NCBI GenBank assembly: GCA_964344985.1
Contig: CAYFPI010000023.1
Coordinates: 1-10,796, forward strand
DNA from: Thioglobus_A sp964344985
GTDB lineage: Bacteria > Pseudomonadota > Gammaproteobacteria > PS1 > Pseudothioglobaceae
Direction: 5' to 3'
DNA: 10,796 bases
Shown here: positions 1 to 8,310 of the stretch, in pieces
Layout of the letters: each line of letters starts with the position of its first letter
Position numbering within the stretch: the first letter of the stretch is position 1
Program-made: the position numbers and the translations under genes
Notes under the pieces: generated by a model
Databases searched by the model: none
Told to the model about the DNA's origin: nothing
What the model saw: only the letters and a program-made list of their open reading frames with translations

Positions 1-3000
1 GACAAGCTCGCCATCTTTCGCTTGCATCAAACCACCGTATGGAACCTTAAAGCGTTCCAATTCACGATCCTTTTCATCGACCAGAGCCAATTCACCATTT
101 CGGCGGAGTGAAATCATTTGAACACTGCCGTCATACTCTGCTTCAACAACATTCAAATCAATATATTTAACCTTACCGTCACGCGTGGCCTTTTGATCTG
201 TTTCAATCAGAGAAACCGATGCGATACCACCGGTGTGGAATGTACGCATTGTTAACTGTGTGCCTGGCTCACCAATTGACTGCGCTGCAATTACACCAAC
301 TGCCTCACCTACGCCAATCTTATGACCACGTGCCATGTCATTACCATAACAAGATGAACACACACCATAACGAGTATCACAAGTAATTGCTGAACGAACT
401 TTGATTGACTCGATACCAATCTCATTGACCTTATTCGAATCATCCAAGGTAACCAAATGACCTTTAGACATTAGAATATCTGTTGTGTCAGGCACCAACA
501 CATCTTCAGCCAAAACACGACCTAATACTGCATCACCCAATGTTTGTACAATGTTTCCACCATCAATTACTGCTTTCATGACTAGACCATTATCGGTACC
601 ACAATCATCTTCAGTAATAACAAGATCTTGACCAACATCTACTAAACGACGTGTCAAGTAACCTGAGTTTGCCGTTTTCAGTGCAGTATCAGCTAGACCT
701 TTACGTGCACCGTGTGTTGAGATAAAGTATTGCATATTATTCAAACCTTCACGGAAGTTTGAAGTAATTGGTGTTTCAATAATTGAACCGTCTGGCTTGG
801 CCATTAGACCACGCATACCAGCAAGCTGTCTCATTTGCGCTGGAGAGCCACGAGCGCCTGAATCAGCCATCATATAAACTGAGTTAAATGATGCTAGCTT
901 TTCAGTTTTACCATCGCTATCAGTAAAGTCTTCAAAACCGATTTCATCCATCATTGCCTTTGCAACTTTCTCAGAAGTTCCAGACCAAATATCAATCACT
1001 TTATTGTAGCGCTCACCATCGGTTACAACACCTTTTGAGAACTGATCTTGAATGTCTTTTACTTGTGCTTCTGCTTGTTCGATCATGCCAGCTTTTGAAT
1101 CTGGAATGGTCATGTCATTTGAACAGAAAGAGATACCTGATTTAGTTGAATACTGGAAACCCATGTACATCATCTGATCAGCAAACATTACTGTTTGTTT
1201 AAGCTCTTGTGTACGGTAACAAACATGAATTAAATGAGAAACTACTTTTTTAGAAATAGCCTCATTAACCAAATCAAATGACAAGCCTTTAGGCAAAATT
1301 CTAGAGAAGATCGCACGACCCACTGTTGTATCAACAATGCGTGTTGAGCTTGGTTCGTACTTACCTTCATCATTTTTCACATAGTCTTGAACACGCAATT
1401 TAATTTTAGCGTGTAGTGATGCACTGCCTGATTCATAAGCATTTAATGCTTCAGCTGGACTGGCAAATACCATGCCTTCGCCTTGCTGATTCACCATATC
1501 ACGCGTCATGTAATAAAGACCCAAGATTACGTCCTGAGAAGGTACGATAATTGGCTCACCACTGGCTAAGTGTAATACGTTATTAGAGGCCAACATCAAT
1601 GTTCTAGCTTCTAATTGCGCTTCTTCAGATAATGGTACGTGTACCGCCATTTGGTCACCATCAAAGTCTGCGTTAAACGCGCCACAAACAAGCGGATGAA
1701 GTTGAATAGCTTTACCTTCAATTAATAACGGCTCAAATGCCTGAATACCAAGACGGTGAAGTGTTGGCGCACGGTTTAGCATTACTGGATGCTGGTGCAC
1801 TACTTTTTCTAAAATATCCCAAACTTCAGGCGTTTCTGCTTCAACCATCTTCTTAGCAGCTTTAATTGTTGATGCTAAGCCTTTTTGTTGTAATTGGTTG
1901 TAGATAAACGGCTTAAACAACTCTAATGCCATCTTCTTAGGAAGTCCACATTGGTGCAATTTAAGGTATGGACCACAAACAATTACTGAACGTCCAGAAT
2001 AGTCAACACGCTTACCTAGTAGATTTTGACGGAATCGACCCTGCTTACCCTTAATCATGTCAGAAATTGACTTAAGCGGACGACGATTATTGCCCATCCC
2101 TGCACGGCCACGACGGCCATTATCAATTAGTGAATCTACCGCTTCTTGCAGCATACGCTTCTCGTTACGCACAATAATTTCTGGCGCATCAAGCTCCAAT
2201 AAACGCGCTAAACGATTATTACGGTTAATAACACGACGATATAGATCGTTCAAATCACTCGTTGCAAAACGACCACCATCAAGTGGCACTAATGGACGTA
2301 AATCAGGTGGAAGAACTGGCAATACTTTAAGTACCATCCACTCTGGTTTGTTACCTGATTGAATCAGTGAATCAATTAGCTTTAAACGCTTATTGTATTT
2401 CTTTAATTTGGTTTGACTCTTAGTGTTTAAGCTGTCTTCACGCAAGTTAGCCGCTTCTTTTTCAAGCTGCATTTCTGAAAGAACATCATGAATTGCCTCA
2501 GCACCCATTTTCGCTTCAAATTCATCATCGCCATACTCATCAAGCGCATCAAAGTACATTTCTTCAGTTAATAACTGCTTGTGTACTAATGGCGTTGAAC
2601 CCGGATCAGTTACTAAAAATGCTTCAAAATATAAAACACGCTCAATATCTTTAAGCGTCATGTCCATCAGTAGTCCTAATCTTGAAGGTAGAGACTTAAG
2701 GTACCAAATGTGTGCAACTGGTGCTGCTAATTCGATATGACCCATACGCTCACGACGAACCTTAGAATACGTCACCTCAACGCCACATTTTTCACAAACC
2801 ACGTTGCGGAATTTCATGCGCTTGTATTTACCACATAGACACTCAAAGTCTTTCATTGGACCAAATACTTTCGCACAGAATAAACCTTCTCTTTCAGGCT
2901 TGAACGTACGGTAGTTAATGGTTTCTGGTTTTTTTACTTCACCAAATGACCATGAACGAATCTTCTCAGGAGAAGCTAGACCAACCTTAATAGCATCAAA

Positions 3001-3048
3001 GTCTTGTTCTTTATTTTCTTGTTTTAATATCGTCAATAAATCTTTCAC
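1..3048 (-). CDS. rpoC: RNA polymerase beta' subunit, N-terminal 1016 residues (partial, cut by window edge)
   Basis: Largest subunit of RNA polymerase; with beta it forms the active-site cleft. The reading frame is open from a GTG at 3048 to the window edge, giving 1016 of roughly 1400 codons; the C-terminal part is missing only because the window ends. Visible landmarks: N-terminal zinc site C70, C72, C85, C88 (same numbering as E. coli); catalytic NADFDGD at 459-465, whose three Asp residues hold the Mg2+ ions; second zinc site C816, C890, C897, C900; trigger loop MRTFHTGG beginning at M934. The sequence after the trigger loop resembles the gammaproteobacterial SI3 insert, and the window ends inside it. 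The GTG start is chosen because TAGGAG lies 6 nt upstream and the protein begins MKDLL as E. coli RpoC does, which also uses GTG. It follows rpoB by 13 nt and is surely cotranscribed. No frameshift or damaged motif seen. Confidence 0.98.
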   Translation of the reverse strand, partial: MKDLLTILKQENKEQDFDAIKVGLASPEKIRSWSFGEVKKPETINYRTFKPEREGLFCAKVFGPMKDFECLCGKYKRMKFRNVVCEKCGVEVTYSKVRRERMGHIELAAPVAHIWYLKSLPSRLGLLMDMTLKDIERVLYFEAFLVTDPGSTPLVHKQLLTEEMYFDALDEYGDDEFEAKMGAEAIHDVLSEMQLEKEAANLREDSLNTKSQTKLKKYNKRLKLIDSLIQSGNKPEWMVLKVLPVLPPDLRPLVPLDGGRFATSDLNDLYRRVINRNNRLARLLELDAPEIIVRNEKRMLQEAVDSLIDNGRRGRAGMGNNRRPLKSISDMIKGKQGRFRQNLLGKRVDYSGRSVIVCGPYLKLHQCGLPKKMALELFKPFIYNQLQQKGLASTIKAAKKMVEAETPEVWDILEKVVHQHPVMLNRAPTLHRLGIQAFEPLLIEGKAIQLHPLVCGAFNADFDGDQMAVHVPLSEEAQLEARTLMLASNNVLHLASGEPIIVPSQDVILGLYYMTRDMVNQQGEGMVFASPAEALNAYESGSASLHAKIKLRVQDYVKNDEGKYEPSSTRIVDTTVGRAIFSRILPKGLSFDLVNEAISKKVVSHLIHVCYRTQELKQTVMFADQMMYMGFQYSTKSGISFCSNDMTIPDSKAGMIEQAEAQVKDIQDQFSKGVVTDGERYNKVIDIWSGTSEKVAKAMMDEIGFEDFTDSDGKTEKLASFNSVYMMADSGARGSPAQMRQLAGMRGLMAKPDGSIIETPITSNFREGLNNMQYFISTHGARKGLADTALKTANSGYLTRRLVDVGQDLVITEDDCGTDNGLVMKAVIDGGNIVQTLGDAVLGRVLAEDVLVPDTTDILMSKGHLVTLDDSNKVNEIGIESIKVRSAITCDTRYGVCSSCYGNDMARGHKIGVGEAVGVIAAQSIGEPGTQLTMRTFHTGGIASVSLIETDQKATRDGKVKYIDLNVVEAEYDGSVQMISLRRNGELALVDEKDRELERFKVPYGGLMQAKDGELV

Positions 3049-3060
3049 TATATTCTCCTA
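3049..3060 (-). promoter_or_regulatory. rpoC ribosome-binding site that fixes the GTG start
   Basis: On the minus strand TAGGAG (3060-3055) lies 6 nt before the GTG at 3048. It begins 1 nt after the rpoB stop codon, so ribosomes finishing rpoB are delivered straight to the rpoC start. No in-frame ATG near this point gives a protein aligning with the family N terminus. Confidence 0.85.
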
Positions 3061-3061
3061 A

Positions 3062-6000
3062 TTAGTACTGCTCTAACTCAACGTCAATACCCAATGCTCT
3101 AATTTCTTTAATTAGTACATTAAACGACTCTGGCATAACTGATTCCGTTAAGTTTTTACCATCTACAATGCTCTTGTACATCTTCGCACGACCAGCTACA
3201 TCATCAGACTTAACGGTTAGCATTTCACGTAATGTGTGTGCTGCACCATAAGCCTCTAATGCCCACACTTCCATTTCACCGAAGCGCTGACCACCAAACT
3301 GTGCTTTACCACTTAATGGCTGTTGTGTTACTAATGAGTAAGGACCTGTTGAACGAGCATGCATCTTATCATCAACCAAGTGATTAAGCTTAAGCATGTG
3401 CATGTAACCAACAGTTACTGGACGGTCAAACGGCTCACCCGTACGTCCATCATAAAGTTGCTCTTGGCCAGATTCTGGAAGATCTGCTAGCTTTAATAAC
3501 GACTTGATATCACTCTCTTTAATGCCGTCAAATACTGGTGTTGCCATTGGCACACCTTCACGTAAGTTTTTAGCTAACTCAATAATTTCTTCATCACTAA
3601 ATGAGTCAAGATCTTCTTGCTTACCATGTGAATTGTAAATTTTTCCTAAGAATTCTCTTATCTCAGTAACCATTTCAGCACGCTTTTCATCAAGCATTGC
3701 CGCAATCTTAAAGCCTAAACCTTTGGCAGCATAACCTAGGTGAACCTCAAGCACCTGACCAACGTTCATTCGTGATGGCACACCCAGTGGGTTAAGCACA
3801 ACATCAACCGTCGATCCATCTGCAAGATAAGGCATGTCTTCAACTGGAGATACACGCGAAATCACACCTTTGTTACCATGACGTCCGGCCATCTTATCAC
3901 CAACTTGAAGTGTTTTACGTGTTGCTACATAAACTTTCACCATCTTCATAACGCCTGGTGGCAATTCTGCACCTTCGTTAATCTTAGCTTTTTCGTTTTC
4001 AAAGAACTTGTCAAATTCAACTTGCTTAGCTTTAGCTTGTTTAACCAATGCAGCAACTTCTTTATTAACTGCCGCATCTTCAACTTTAAGCTTAGCAACT
4101 TCTTTATTGTCAAGTTTTTTCATAACCTTGGCATTTAGCTTGTCACCAGCTTTAATATCACCAACACCTTTGGTAACAATATTGCCAGAAAGCTTCAAAC
4201 GAACACGACGGAAAATATCACCATCAATAATGCCAAATTCATCGTCAATATCTTTCTTAATCTTTTCTAAACGCTCTTCATCAATGCTGAGTGCTCTTGC
4301 GTCTTTTTCTACACGATCACGCGTAAATACTTGAACATCAATAACCACACCTGATTTAGAAGCGCCGATACGAAGTGAAGAGTCTTTAACATTGCTAGCT
4401 TTTTCACCAAAGATAGCGCGTAGTAACTTTTCTTCTGGAGAAAGCACGGTTTCACTCTTAGGAGTTACTTTACCAACCAGGATATCGCCACCCTTAACAC
4501 GAGCACCTACATAAACCACACCTACTTCATCAAGTTTAGCTAGAGCTGACTCACTAACATTTGGAATATCGGCAGTAATCTCTTCAGCACCTAATTTTGT
4601 ATCACGCGCATAAGCAGTTAACTCTTCAATGTGAATTGTTGTGTAACGATCATCTTGTACAACCTTCTCAGAGATTAAAATTGAATCCTCAAAGTTGTAG
4701 CCATTCCATGGCATAAAGGCAATCTTCATATTTTGACCTAATGCTAACTCGCCTAAGTCTGTTGAAGGTCCATCTGCTAGTACATCACCCGCTACAACCT
4801 TATCACCTGTTCTTACTAAAGGTTTTTGGTTAATACAAGTGTTTTGGTTTGAGCGAGAGTATTTAGTTAGGTTGTAAATATCAACACCTAGCTCTCCAGC
4901 CTTTGCCTCTTTTGCATCCACACGAATAACAATACGTGATGCATCTACTGCCTCAACCACACCTGAGTGCTTTGCGGTCACACAAACACGTGAATCTGTT
5001 GCTGCTACACGCTCAATACCTGTACCTACTAATGGCTTCTCAGCACGTAATGTTGGTACTGCTTGACGTTGCATGTTTGATCCCATAAGTGCACGGTTCG
5101 CATCGTCATGCTCAAGGAACGGAATAAGTGACGCTGCCACTGATGAGATTTGCTTAGAATCAATATCAATTAGCGTTACTTCACTTGAGTTTACGAATAC
5201 AAATTCATTCTTATGACGACATGAAATCAAATCATCCATTAACTTGCCATTCGCATCAACAGAGGCATTTGCCTGAGCAATGGTATGGTTAATTTCGTCA
5301 ATGGCTGAAATATAAACAACCTCATCAGTCACTACACCGTCTTTAACTAATTGATAAGGTGTTTCTAAGAAACCATAATCGTTAGTTTTTGCATAAACAG
5401 CCAATGTATTAATCAAACCAATATTTGGTCCTTCCGGTGTTTCAATTGGACATAAACGACCATAATGAGATGGATGTACGTCACGCACCTCAAAACCAGC
5501 ACGTTCACGTGTCAAGCCACCTGGACCTAATGCTGAAATACGACGCTTATGAGTTACACCTGAAAGTGGATTTACCTGATCCATAAACTGTGACAACTGA
5601 GAAGAGCCAAAGAACTCTCTTACTGAAGCCGATACTGGCTTAGAGTTAATTAAATCTTGAGGTGTTAGCTCGTCAGTTTCAGCTAGGTTTAACCCTTCTT
5701 TCACTGCCTTTTCAACTCTAACAAGTCCAATTCTGAATTGATTTTCAATCATCTCACCAATCGCTCTTACACGACGGTTTGCTAATGTATCAACATCATC
5801 AACGCTATCTTTACCGTCTTTAATATCGATCAATAATTTAATTACATTTAAGATATCGTCATTAGTCAGTACATGCTCACCAGTTTCTGACTCAATACCA
5901 AGACGACGATTTAATTTCATTCGACCCACTTTAGATAGGTCGTAACGATCATTCTTAAAGAATAAGTTATTAAATAATAAATTTACCGCATCTTCTGTTG

Positions 6001-7144
6001 CAGGCTCACCTGGACGCATTACATGGTAGATACTCATGCGCGCTTCTATTTCGCTTTGAGTTTCATCTAGACGAAGCGTGTCTGAAATGTAGGCGCCTGT
6101 TTCAGATTCATTGATATATAAGATATCAATTTTCTTAATCTTATTAGCTGATAATAACTCTAATACTTCTTCAGTAATAACACTGTTTGCATCAACAAGA
6201 ACTTCACCAGTTTCTTTATCAATAATATCAGCAGAAATTGTCTTATCAAGCAAGTAATCTAATGGCGCATTGATAGACTTATTACCCGCTTTATCAAGTA
6301 GCTTAATGTGCTTCGCTGTAATACGACGACCTTTTTCAACAATAACATCTTTATCAGCCACAATATCAAACTCAGCAATAGTACCGCGCAAACGCGATGC
6401 AGCCATGCTTAGGTCACATGATTTAGCTTTTAGCTTAACCGAAGTTTTTTCAAAGAATAAATCAAGAATCTCTGTGCTAGCAAAGCCCATTGCACGCAAT
6501 AAGGTTGTTACTGGCAACTTTCTACGACGATCGATTCGAACATATAAATGCTCATGATGATCAAATTCAAAATCTAACCATGAGCCACGGTAAGGAATGA
6601 CGCGCGATGAAAATAATATTTTTCCAGAAGAGTGTGTTTTACCCTTATCGTGTTCAAAAATAACACCTGGAGATCTGTGCAGTTGAGAAACCACTACACG
6701 TTCAGTACCATTGATAACAAAAGTACCTGTGTCAGTCATAAGAGGCAATTGACCTAAGTAAACATCCTCTTCGATAACCTGTTTAACTTTACGTTTTTTC
6801 TTTAACGTAGAGCCATTTTTATCAAACAACACCAAGTTTAATTTAACGCGCAATGTTGATGCAAAGGTTGCACCACGTAATTTACACTCTTCTACATTAA
6901 ATTTAGGCTCTTGTAGTTCATAGTCAACATATTCAATTTCAGCGTAACCATTGACCGCTGTAATAGGAAAAACTGATTGAAAAACAGAATGAAGACCAAC
7001 ATCGTCTTTATTATTACTGTCTGCTTGAATAAAGCTATTAAATGAATCGATCTGAATAGCTAGTAAGTCTGGTTCGTTCAAGATTGATTCTCTTGAACCA
7101 AAGTTATTTCTAATTCGCTTTTTTTCCGTAAATGAATAAGCCAT
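3062..7144 (-). CDS. rpoB: RNA polymerase beta subunit
   Basis: Second-largest RNA polymerase subunit. It forms one side of the cleft and the rifampicin pocket, and helps position the nucleotide triphosphate. The protein is complete at 1360 residues (E. coli 1342). It begins MAYSFTEKKRIR, matching the family N terminus, with GAGG 5 nt upstream of the ATG. The rifampicin cluster runs from about G514 through S537: M521, D522, H532 and S537 correspond to E. coli M515, D516, H526 and S531 and carry the usual sensitive residues. PETPEGPNIGLI-type fork-loop sequence follows. The GYNFEDSI motif lies in the central part. GDKMAGRHGNKG carries K1084 and K1092, equivalent to E. coli K1065 and K1073. The C-terminal clamp motif LNHLVDDKMHARSTG is present. 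A Lys- and Glu-rich stretch at about 940-1060 is the proteobacterial SI2 insertion. Preceded by a 168-nt leader with hairpins and followed closely by rpoC. Confidence 0.99.
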   Translation of the reverse strand: MAYSFTEKKRIRNNFGSRESILNEPDLLAIQIDSFNSFIQADSNNKDDVGLHSVFQSVFPITAVNGYAEIEYVDYELQEPKFNVEECKLRGATFASTLRVKLNLVLFDKNGSTLKKKRKVKQVIEEDVYLGQLPLMTDTGTFVINGTERVVVSQLHRSPGVIFEHDKGKTHSSGKILFSSRVIPYRGSWLDFEFDHHEHLYVRIDRRRKLPVTTLLRAMGFASTEILDLFFEKTSVKLKAKSCDLSMAASRLRGTIAEFDIVADKDVIVEKGRRITAKHIKLLDKAGNKSINAPLDYLLDKTISADIIDKETGEVLVDANSVITEEVLELLSANKIKKIDILYINESETGAYISDTLRLDETQSEIEARMSIYHVMRPGEPATEDAVNLLFNNLFFKNDRYDLSKVGRMKLNRRLGIESETGEHVLTNDDILNVIKLLIDIKDGKDSVDDVDTLANRRVRAIGEMIENQFRIGLVRVEKAVKEGLNLAETDELTPQDLINSKPVSASVREFFGSSQLSQFMDQVNPLSGVTHKRRISALGPGGLTRERAGFEVRDVHPSHYGRLCPIETPEGPNIGLINTLAVYAKTNDYGFLETPYQLVKDGVVTDEVVYISAIDEINHTIAQANASVDANGKLMDDLISCRHKNEFVFVNSSEVTLIDIDSKQISSVAASLIPFLEHDDANRALMGSNMQRQAVPTLRAEKPLVGTGIERVAATDSRVCVTAKHSGVVEAVDASRIVIRVDAKEAKAGELGVDIYNLTKYSRSNQNTCINQKPLVRTGDKVVAGDVLADGPSTDLGELALGQNMKIAFMPWNGYNFEDSILISEKVVQDDRYTTIHIEELTAYARDTKLGAEEITADIPNVSESALAKLDEVGVVYVGARVKGGDILVGKVTPKSETVLSPEEKLLRAIFGEKASNVKDSSLRIGASKSGVVIDVQVFTRDRVEKDARALSIDEERLEKIKKDIDDEFGIIDGDIFRRVRLKLSGNIVTKGVGDIKAGDKLNAKVMKKLDNKEVAKLKVEDAAVNKEVAALVKQAKAKQVEFDKFFENEKAKINEGAELPPGVMKMVKVYVATRKTLQVGDKMAGRHGNKGVISRVSPVEDMPYLADGSTVDVVLNPLGVPSRMNVGQVLEVHLGYAAKGLGFKIAAMLDEKRAEMVTEIREFLGKIYNSHGKQEDLDSFSDEEIIELAKNLREGVPMATPVFDGIKESDIKSLLKLADLPESGQEQLYDGRTGEPFDRPVTVGYMHMLKLNHLVDDKMHARSTGPYSLVTQQPLSGKAQFGGQRFGEMEVWALEAYGAAHTLREMLTVKSDDVAGRAKMYKSIVDGKNLTESVMPESFNVLIKEIRALGIDVELEQY

Positions 7145-7210
7145 GAATACCTCGTGTTGAGTTAATCTAATTTTATTTAAGATGCTTTATCGCTCTTAAT
7201 TAATCAATAC

Positions 7211-7231
7211 CAATCTAATAATTCTAGATTG
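7211..7231 (-). repeat. 7-bp inverted repeat in the rpoB leader
   Basis: CAATCTA (7211-7217) and TAGATTG (7225-7231) are perfect inverse complements around a 7-nt loop; a further G-U pair is possible in the RNA. There is no T-tract after it on the minus strand, so it is not a terminator. It may be part of the processing region between rplL and rpoB. The stem is AT-rich and could be incidental. Confidence 0.45.
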
Positions 7232-7263
7232 AGCCAATGCATATAAAAGTATGCAAAAGCAAT

Positions 7264-7298
7264 AAACACCAAAATCCCCTAGAGGGGATTTTGGGTTT
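7264..7298 (-). terminator. Attenuator-type hairpin between rplL and rpoB
   Basis: Perfect 11-bp stem, CCAAAATCCCC (7269-7279) with GGGGATTTTGG (7284-7294), around the tetranucleotide TAGA. If one base (7268) is bulged, AAAC (7264-7267) pairs with GTTT (7295-7298), giving about 15 bp in all. It starts 14 nt after the rplL stop codon. In the transcript the 3' arm holds UUUU followed by GG and then GUUUAUUG, so the U-run is short and interrupted. That suits a partial terminator (attenuator) rather than a full stop, as expected where rpoB must still be expressed. A long double-stranded arm could equally serve RNase III. Both uses are known from this position in E. coli. Confidence 0.7.
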
Positions 7299-7312
7299 TA
7301 ACGCTGAACTTA

Positions 7313-7693
7313 TTACTTAAGTTCTACGCTAGCGCCAGCTTCTTCAAGCTGCTTTTGGATGTCTTCAGCTTCAGCTTTAGACGCACCTTCTTTAACGGCT
7401 GCTGGTGCAGACTCAACCATGTCTTTAGCTTCCTTAAGACCTAGGCCAGTGATGCCACGAACTGCTTTAATTACAGCAACTTTCTTGTCGCCGAAACCAG
7501 TTAACATTACATCGAACTCGTCTTTTTCTTCTGCTGCTGCGCCTGCGTCACCGCCAGCTGCCGCTGCAGGTGCTGCTGCTACTGCTGCTGCAGATACACC
7601 GAACTTCTCTTCCATTGCTGATACTAGCTCAACAACGTCCATTACAGACATGTCTGCAATTGCATTTAAAATATCTTCATTTGATAATGCCAT
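7313..7693 (-). CDS. rplL: 50S ribosomal protein L7/L12
   Basis: Multicopy stalk protein of the large subunit; dimers sit on L10 and recruit the GTPases EF-Tu, EF-G, IF2 and RF3. It is 126 residues (E. coli 121). The N-terminal dimerisation helices (about 1-32) bind L10. A flexible Ala/Gly-rich hinge (about 33-55) follows, then the globular C-terminal domain (about 57-126) with the factor-binding stretch KVAVIKAVRGITGLGLKEAK. AGGAG lies 8 nt before the ATG. It follows rplJ by 22 nt, so the two are expressed together, and a separate good ribosome-binding site fits its need for higher copy number than L10. Downstream is the attenuator hairpin that separates it from rpoB. Nothing unusual except a slightly long alanine hinge. 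Confidence 0.98.
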   Translation of the reverse strand: MALSNEDILNAIADMSVMDVVELVSAMEEKFGVSAAAVAAAPAAAAGGDAGAAAEEKDEFDVMLTGFGDKKVAVIKAVRGITGLGLKEAKDMVESAPAAVKEGASKAEAEDIQKQLEEAGASVELK

Positions 7694-7715
7694 GATATTT
7701 ACTCCTTTTTTATTA

Positions 7716-8237
7716 TTATTGTTTTTGTTGTGCTACCGCTGACACTACTCGAGTTACTTTAGTTGGAACTTCGTTCAAAGTTCTCGCTAGTTTCTCAACT
7801 GGTGCTAACATTAATGCCATAGCCATACTGATTGCTTGATCTTTAGTTGGTAAGTCTGCAATACGCTTAAGCTGATCTGCTTCCACAAATTCGCCTGAAA
7901 CGCCCAAACCCTTAACAACCAAATCTTCATTTTCTTTAACGAAATCTTTAAATACACGTGCAACTGCGCCTGGATCTTCCTGAGAAAAACCAAGAATTAC
8001 CGGACCGCTAAGTACTGATAATACACATTCACATGTAGTTTCGTTAAGCGCTCTTTTAGCCAATGAATTCTTTACAACACGTAAAGAAACATTCGCATCT
8101 AGTGCGCTAGAACGAAGATTAGTCATTTGTTCAACTGTCAATCCGCGATACTCAGCCACGCCAACAGAAATTGCACTATCAGCTAGTGCATTTACTTGTT
8201 CGACAACAACCTTTTTTGCTTCAAGATTTAGAGCCAT
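7716..8237 (-). CDS. rplJ: 50S ribosomal protein L10
   Basis: Base of the ribosomal stalk. Its N-terminal domain binds 23S rRNA next to L11, and its C-terminal helix carries the L7/L12 dimers. It is 173 residues, a little longer than E. coli (165). The family N terminus (MALNLEAKKVVVEQV), the RNA-binding core with RVVKNSLAKRAL (about 53-64) and a C-terminal helical tail from about residue 135 are visible. AGGAGAGG precedes the ATG, with the AGGAG core 6 nt upstream. The gene is headed by a 198-nt untranslated region that folds like the L10 leader, so feedback by free L10-L12 complex on its own mRNA is expected. rplL follows after 22 nt. Confidence 0.98.
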   Translation of the reverse strand: MALNLEAKKVVVEQVNALADSAISVGVAEYRGLTVEQMTNLRSSALDANVSLRVVKNSLAKRALNETTCECVLSVLSGPVILGFSQEDPGAVARVFKDFVKENEDLVVKGLGVSGEFVEADQLKRIADLPTKDQAISMAMALMLAPVEKLARTLNEVPTKVTRVVSAVAQQKQ

Positions 8238-8257
8238 TTGCCTCTCCTGAACAGTTT

Positions 8258-8287
8258 AAAAAAGAAAGCTATATTTTTATAACTTTC
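8258..8287 (-). terminator. Terminator-like hairpin in the rplJ leader
   Basis: TATAACTTTC (8278-8287) and GAAAGCTATA (8264-8273) form a 10-bp stem in the minus-strand transcript, with one G-U pair and an AAAA loop. It is followed at once by six T (8263-8258 on the minus strand). The run ends 9 nt before the rplJ Shine-Dalgarno sequence. Shape and placement are those of an intrinsic terminator or attenuator. The stem is AT-rich (only two G-C pairs), so termination may be weak. Alternatively it is a spacer helix presenting the ribosome-binding site. Confidence 0.5.
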
Positions 8288-8292
8288 GCCAC

Positions 8293-8310
8293 AGAGTATT
8301 CGCATACCCT
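8293..8310 (-). repeat. GNRA-capped hairpin competing with the L10-leader closing helix
   Basis: In the transcript AGGGUAU (8310-8304) can pair with AUACUCU (8299-8293), 7 bp including one G-U, around a GCGA tetraloop (8303-8300). The same bases 8301-8310 form the 3' arm of the long closing helix of the L10-leader fold. The two structures cannot coexist, which is a possible switch element. Confidence 0.4.

Larger units (their letters stand above)
7145..7312 (-). other. rplL-rpoB intercistronic region
   Basis: A 168-nt untranslated stretch read on the minus strand. It contains three inverted repeats in order: a strong 11-bp hairpin (7269-7294), a 6-bp AT-rich hairpin (TGCATA at 7238-7243 with TATGCA at 7250-7255, 6-nt loop), and a 7-bp hairpin (7211-7231). 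After them comes an AT-rich, apparently unstructured leader ending in GAGG before the rpoB ATG. In E. coli the equivalent gap carries an attenuator that lets only part of the transcripts into rpoBC, and an RNase III cleavage site. The layout here fits the same role, but no cleavage or termination data can be read from sequence. No convincing promoter was found in it. Confidence 0.8.

Noticed and set aside
2057..2362. A 101-codon open frame on the plus strand inside rpoC
   Set aside because: It overlaps a conserved part of rpoC entirely and looks like the antisense of Arg-rich coding sequence; no recognisable protein.
3878..4334. Two overlapping plus-strand open frames inside rpoB
   Set aside because: They lie opposite the SI2 region and the lysine-rich part of rpoB and carry biased composition typical of shadows; no known protein features.
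7145..7210. A possible promoter directly before rpoB (TTGGTA, 16 nt, GATAAA on the minus strand)
   Set aside because: Both boxes match only 4 of 6 consensus bases in very AT-rich DNA; too weak to annotate.
7501..7600. Repetitive GCT/GCA-rich stretch resembling a microsatellite
   Set aside because: It encodes the Ala-rich hinge of L7/L12, which is normally low complexity.
7359..7742. A 127-codon open frame on the plus strand opposite rplL
   Set aside because: It is the antisense shadow of the Ala-rich rplL and the end of rplJ; its Ala/Ser-rich composition follows from the reverse complement of alanine codons, and it has no family resemblance.
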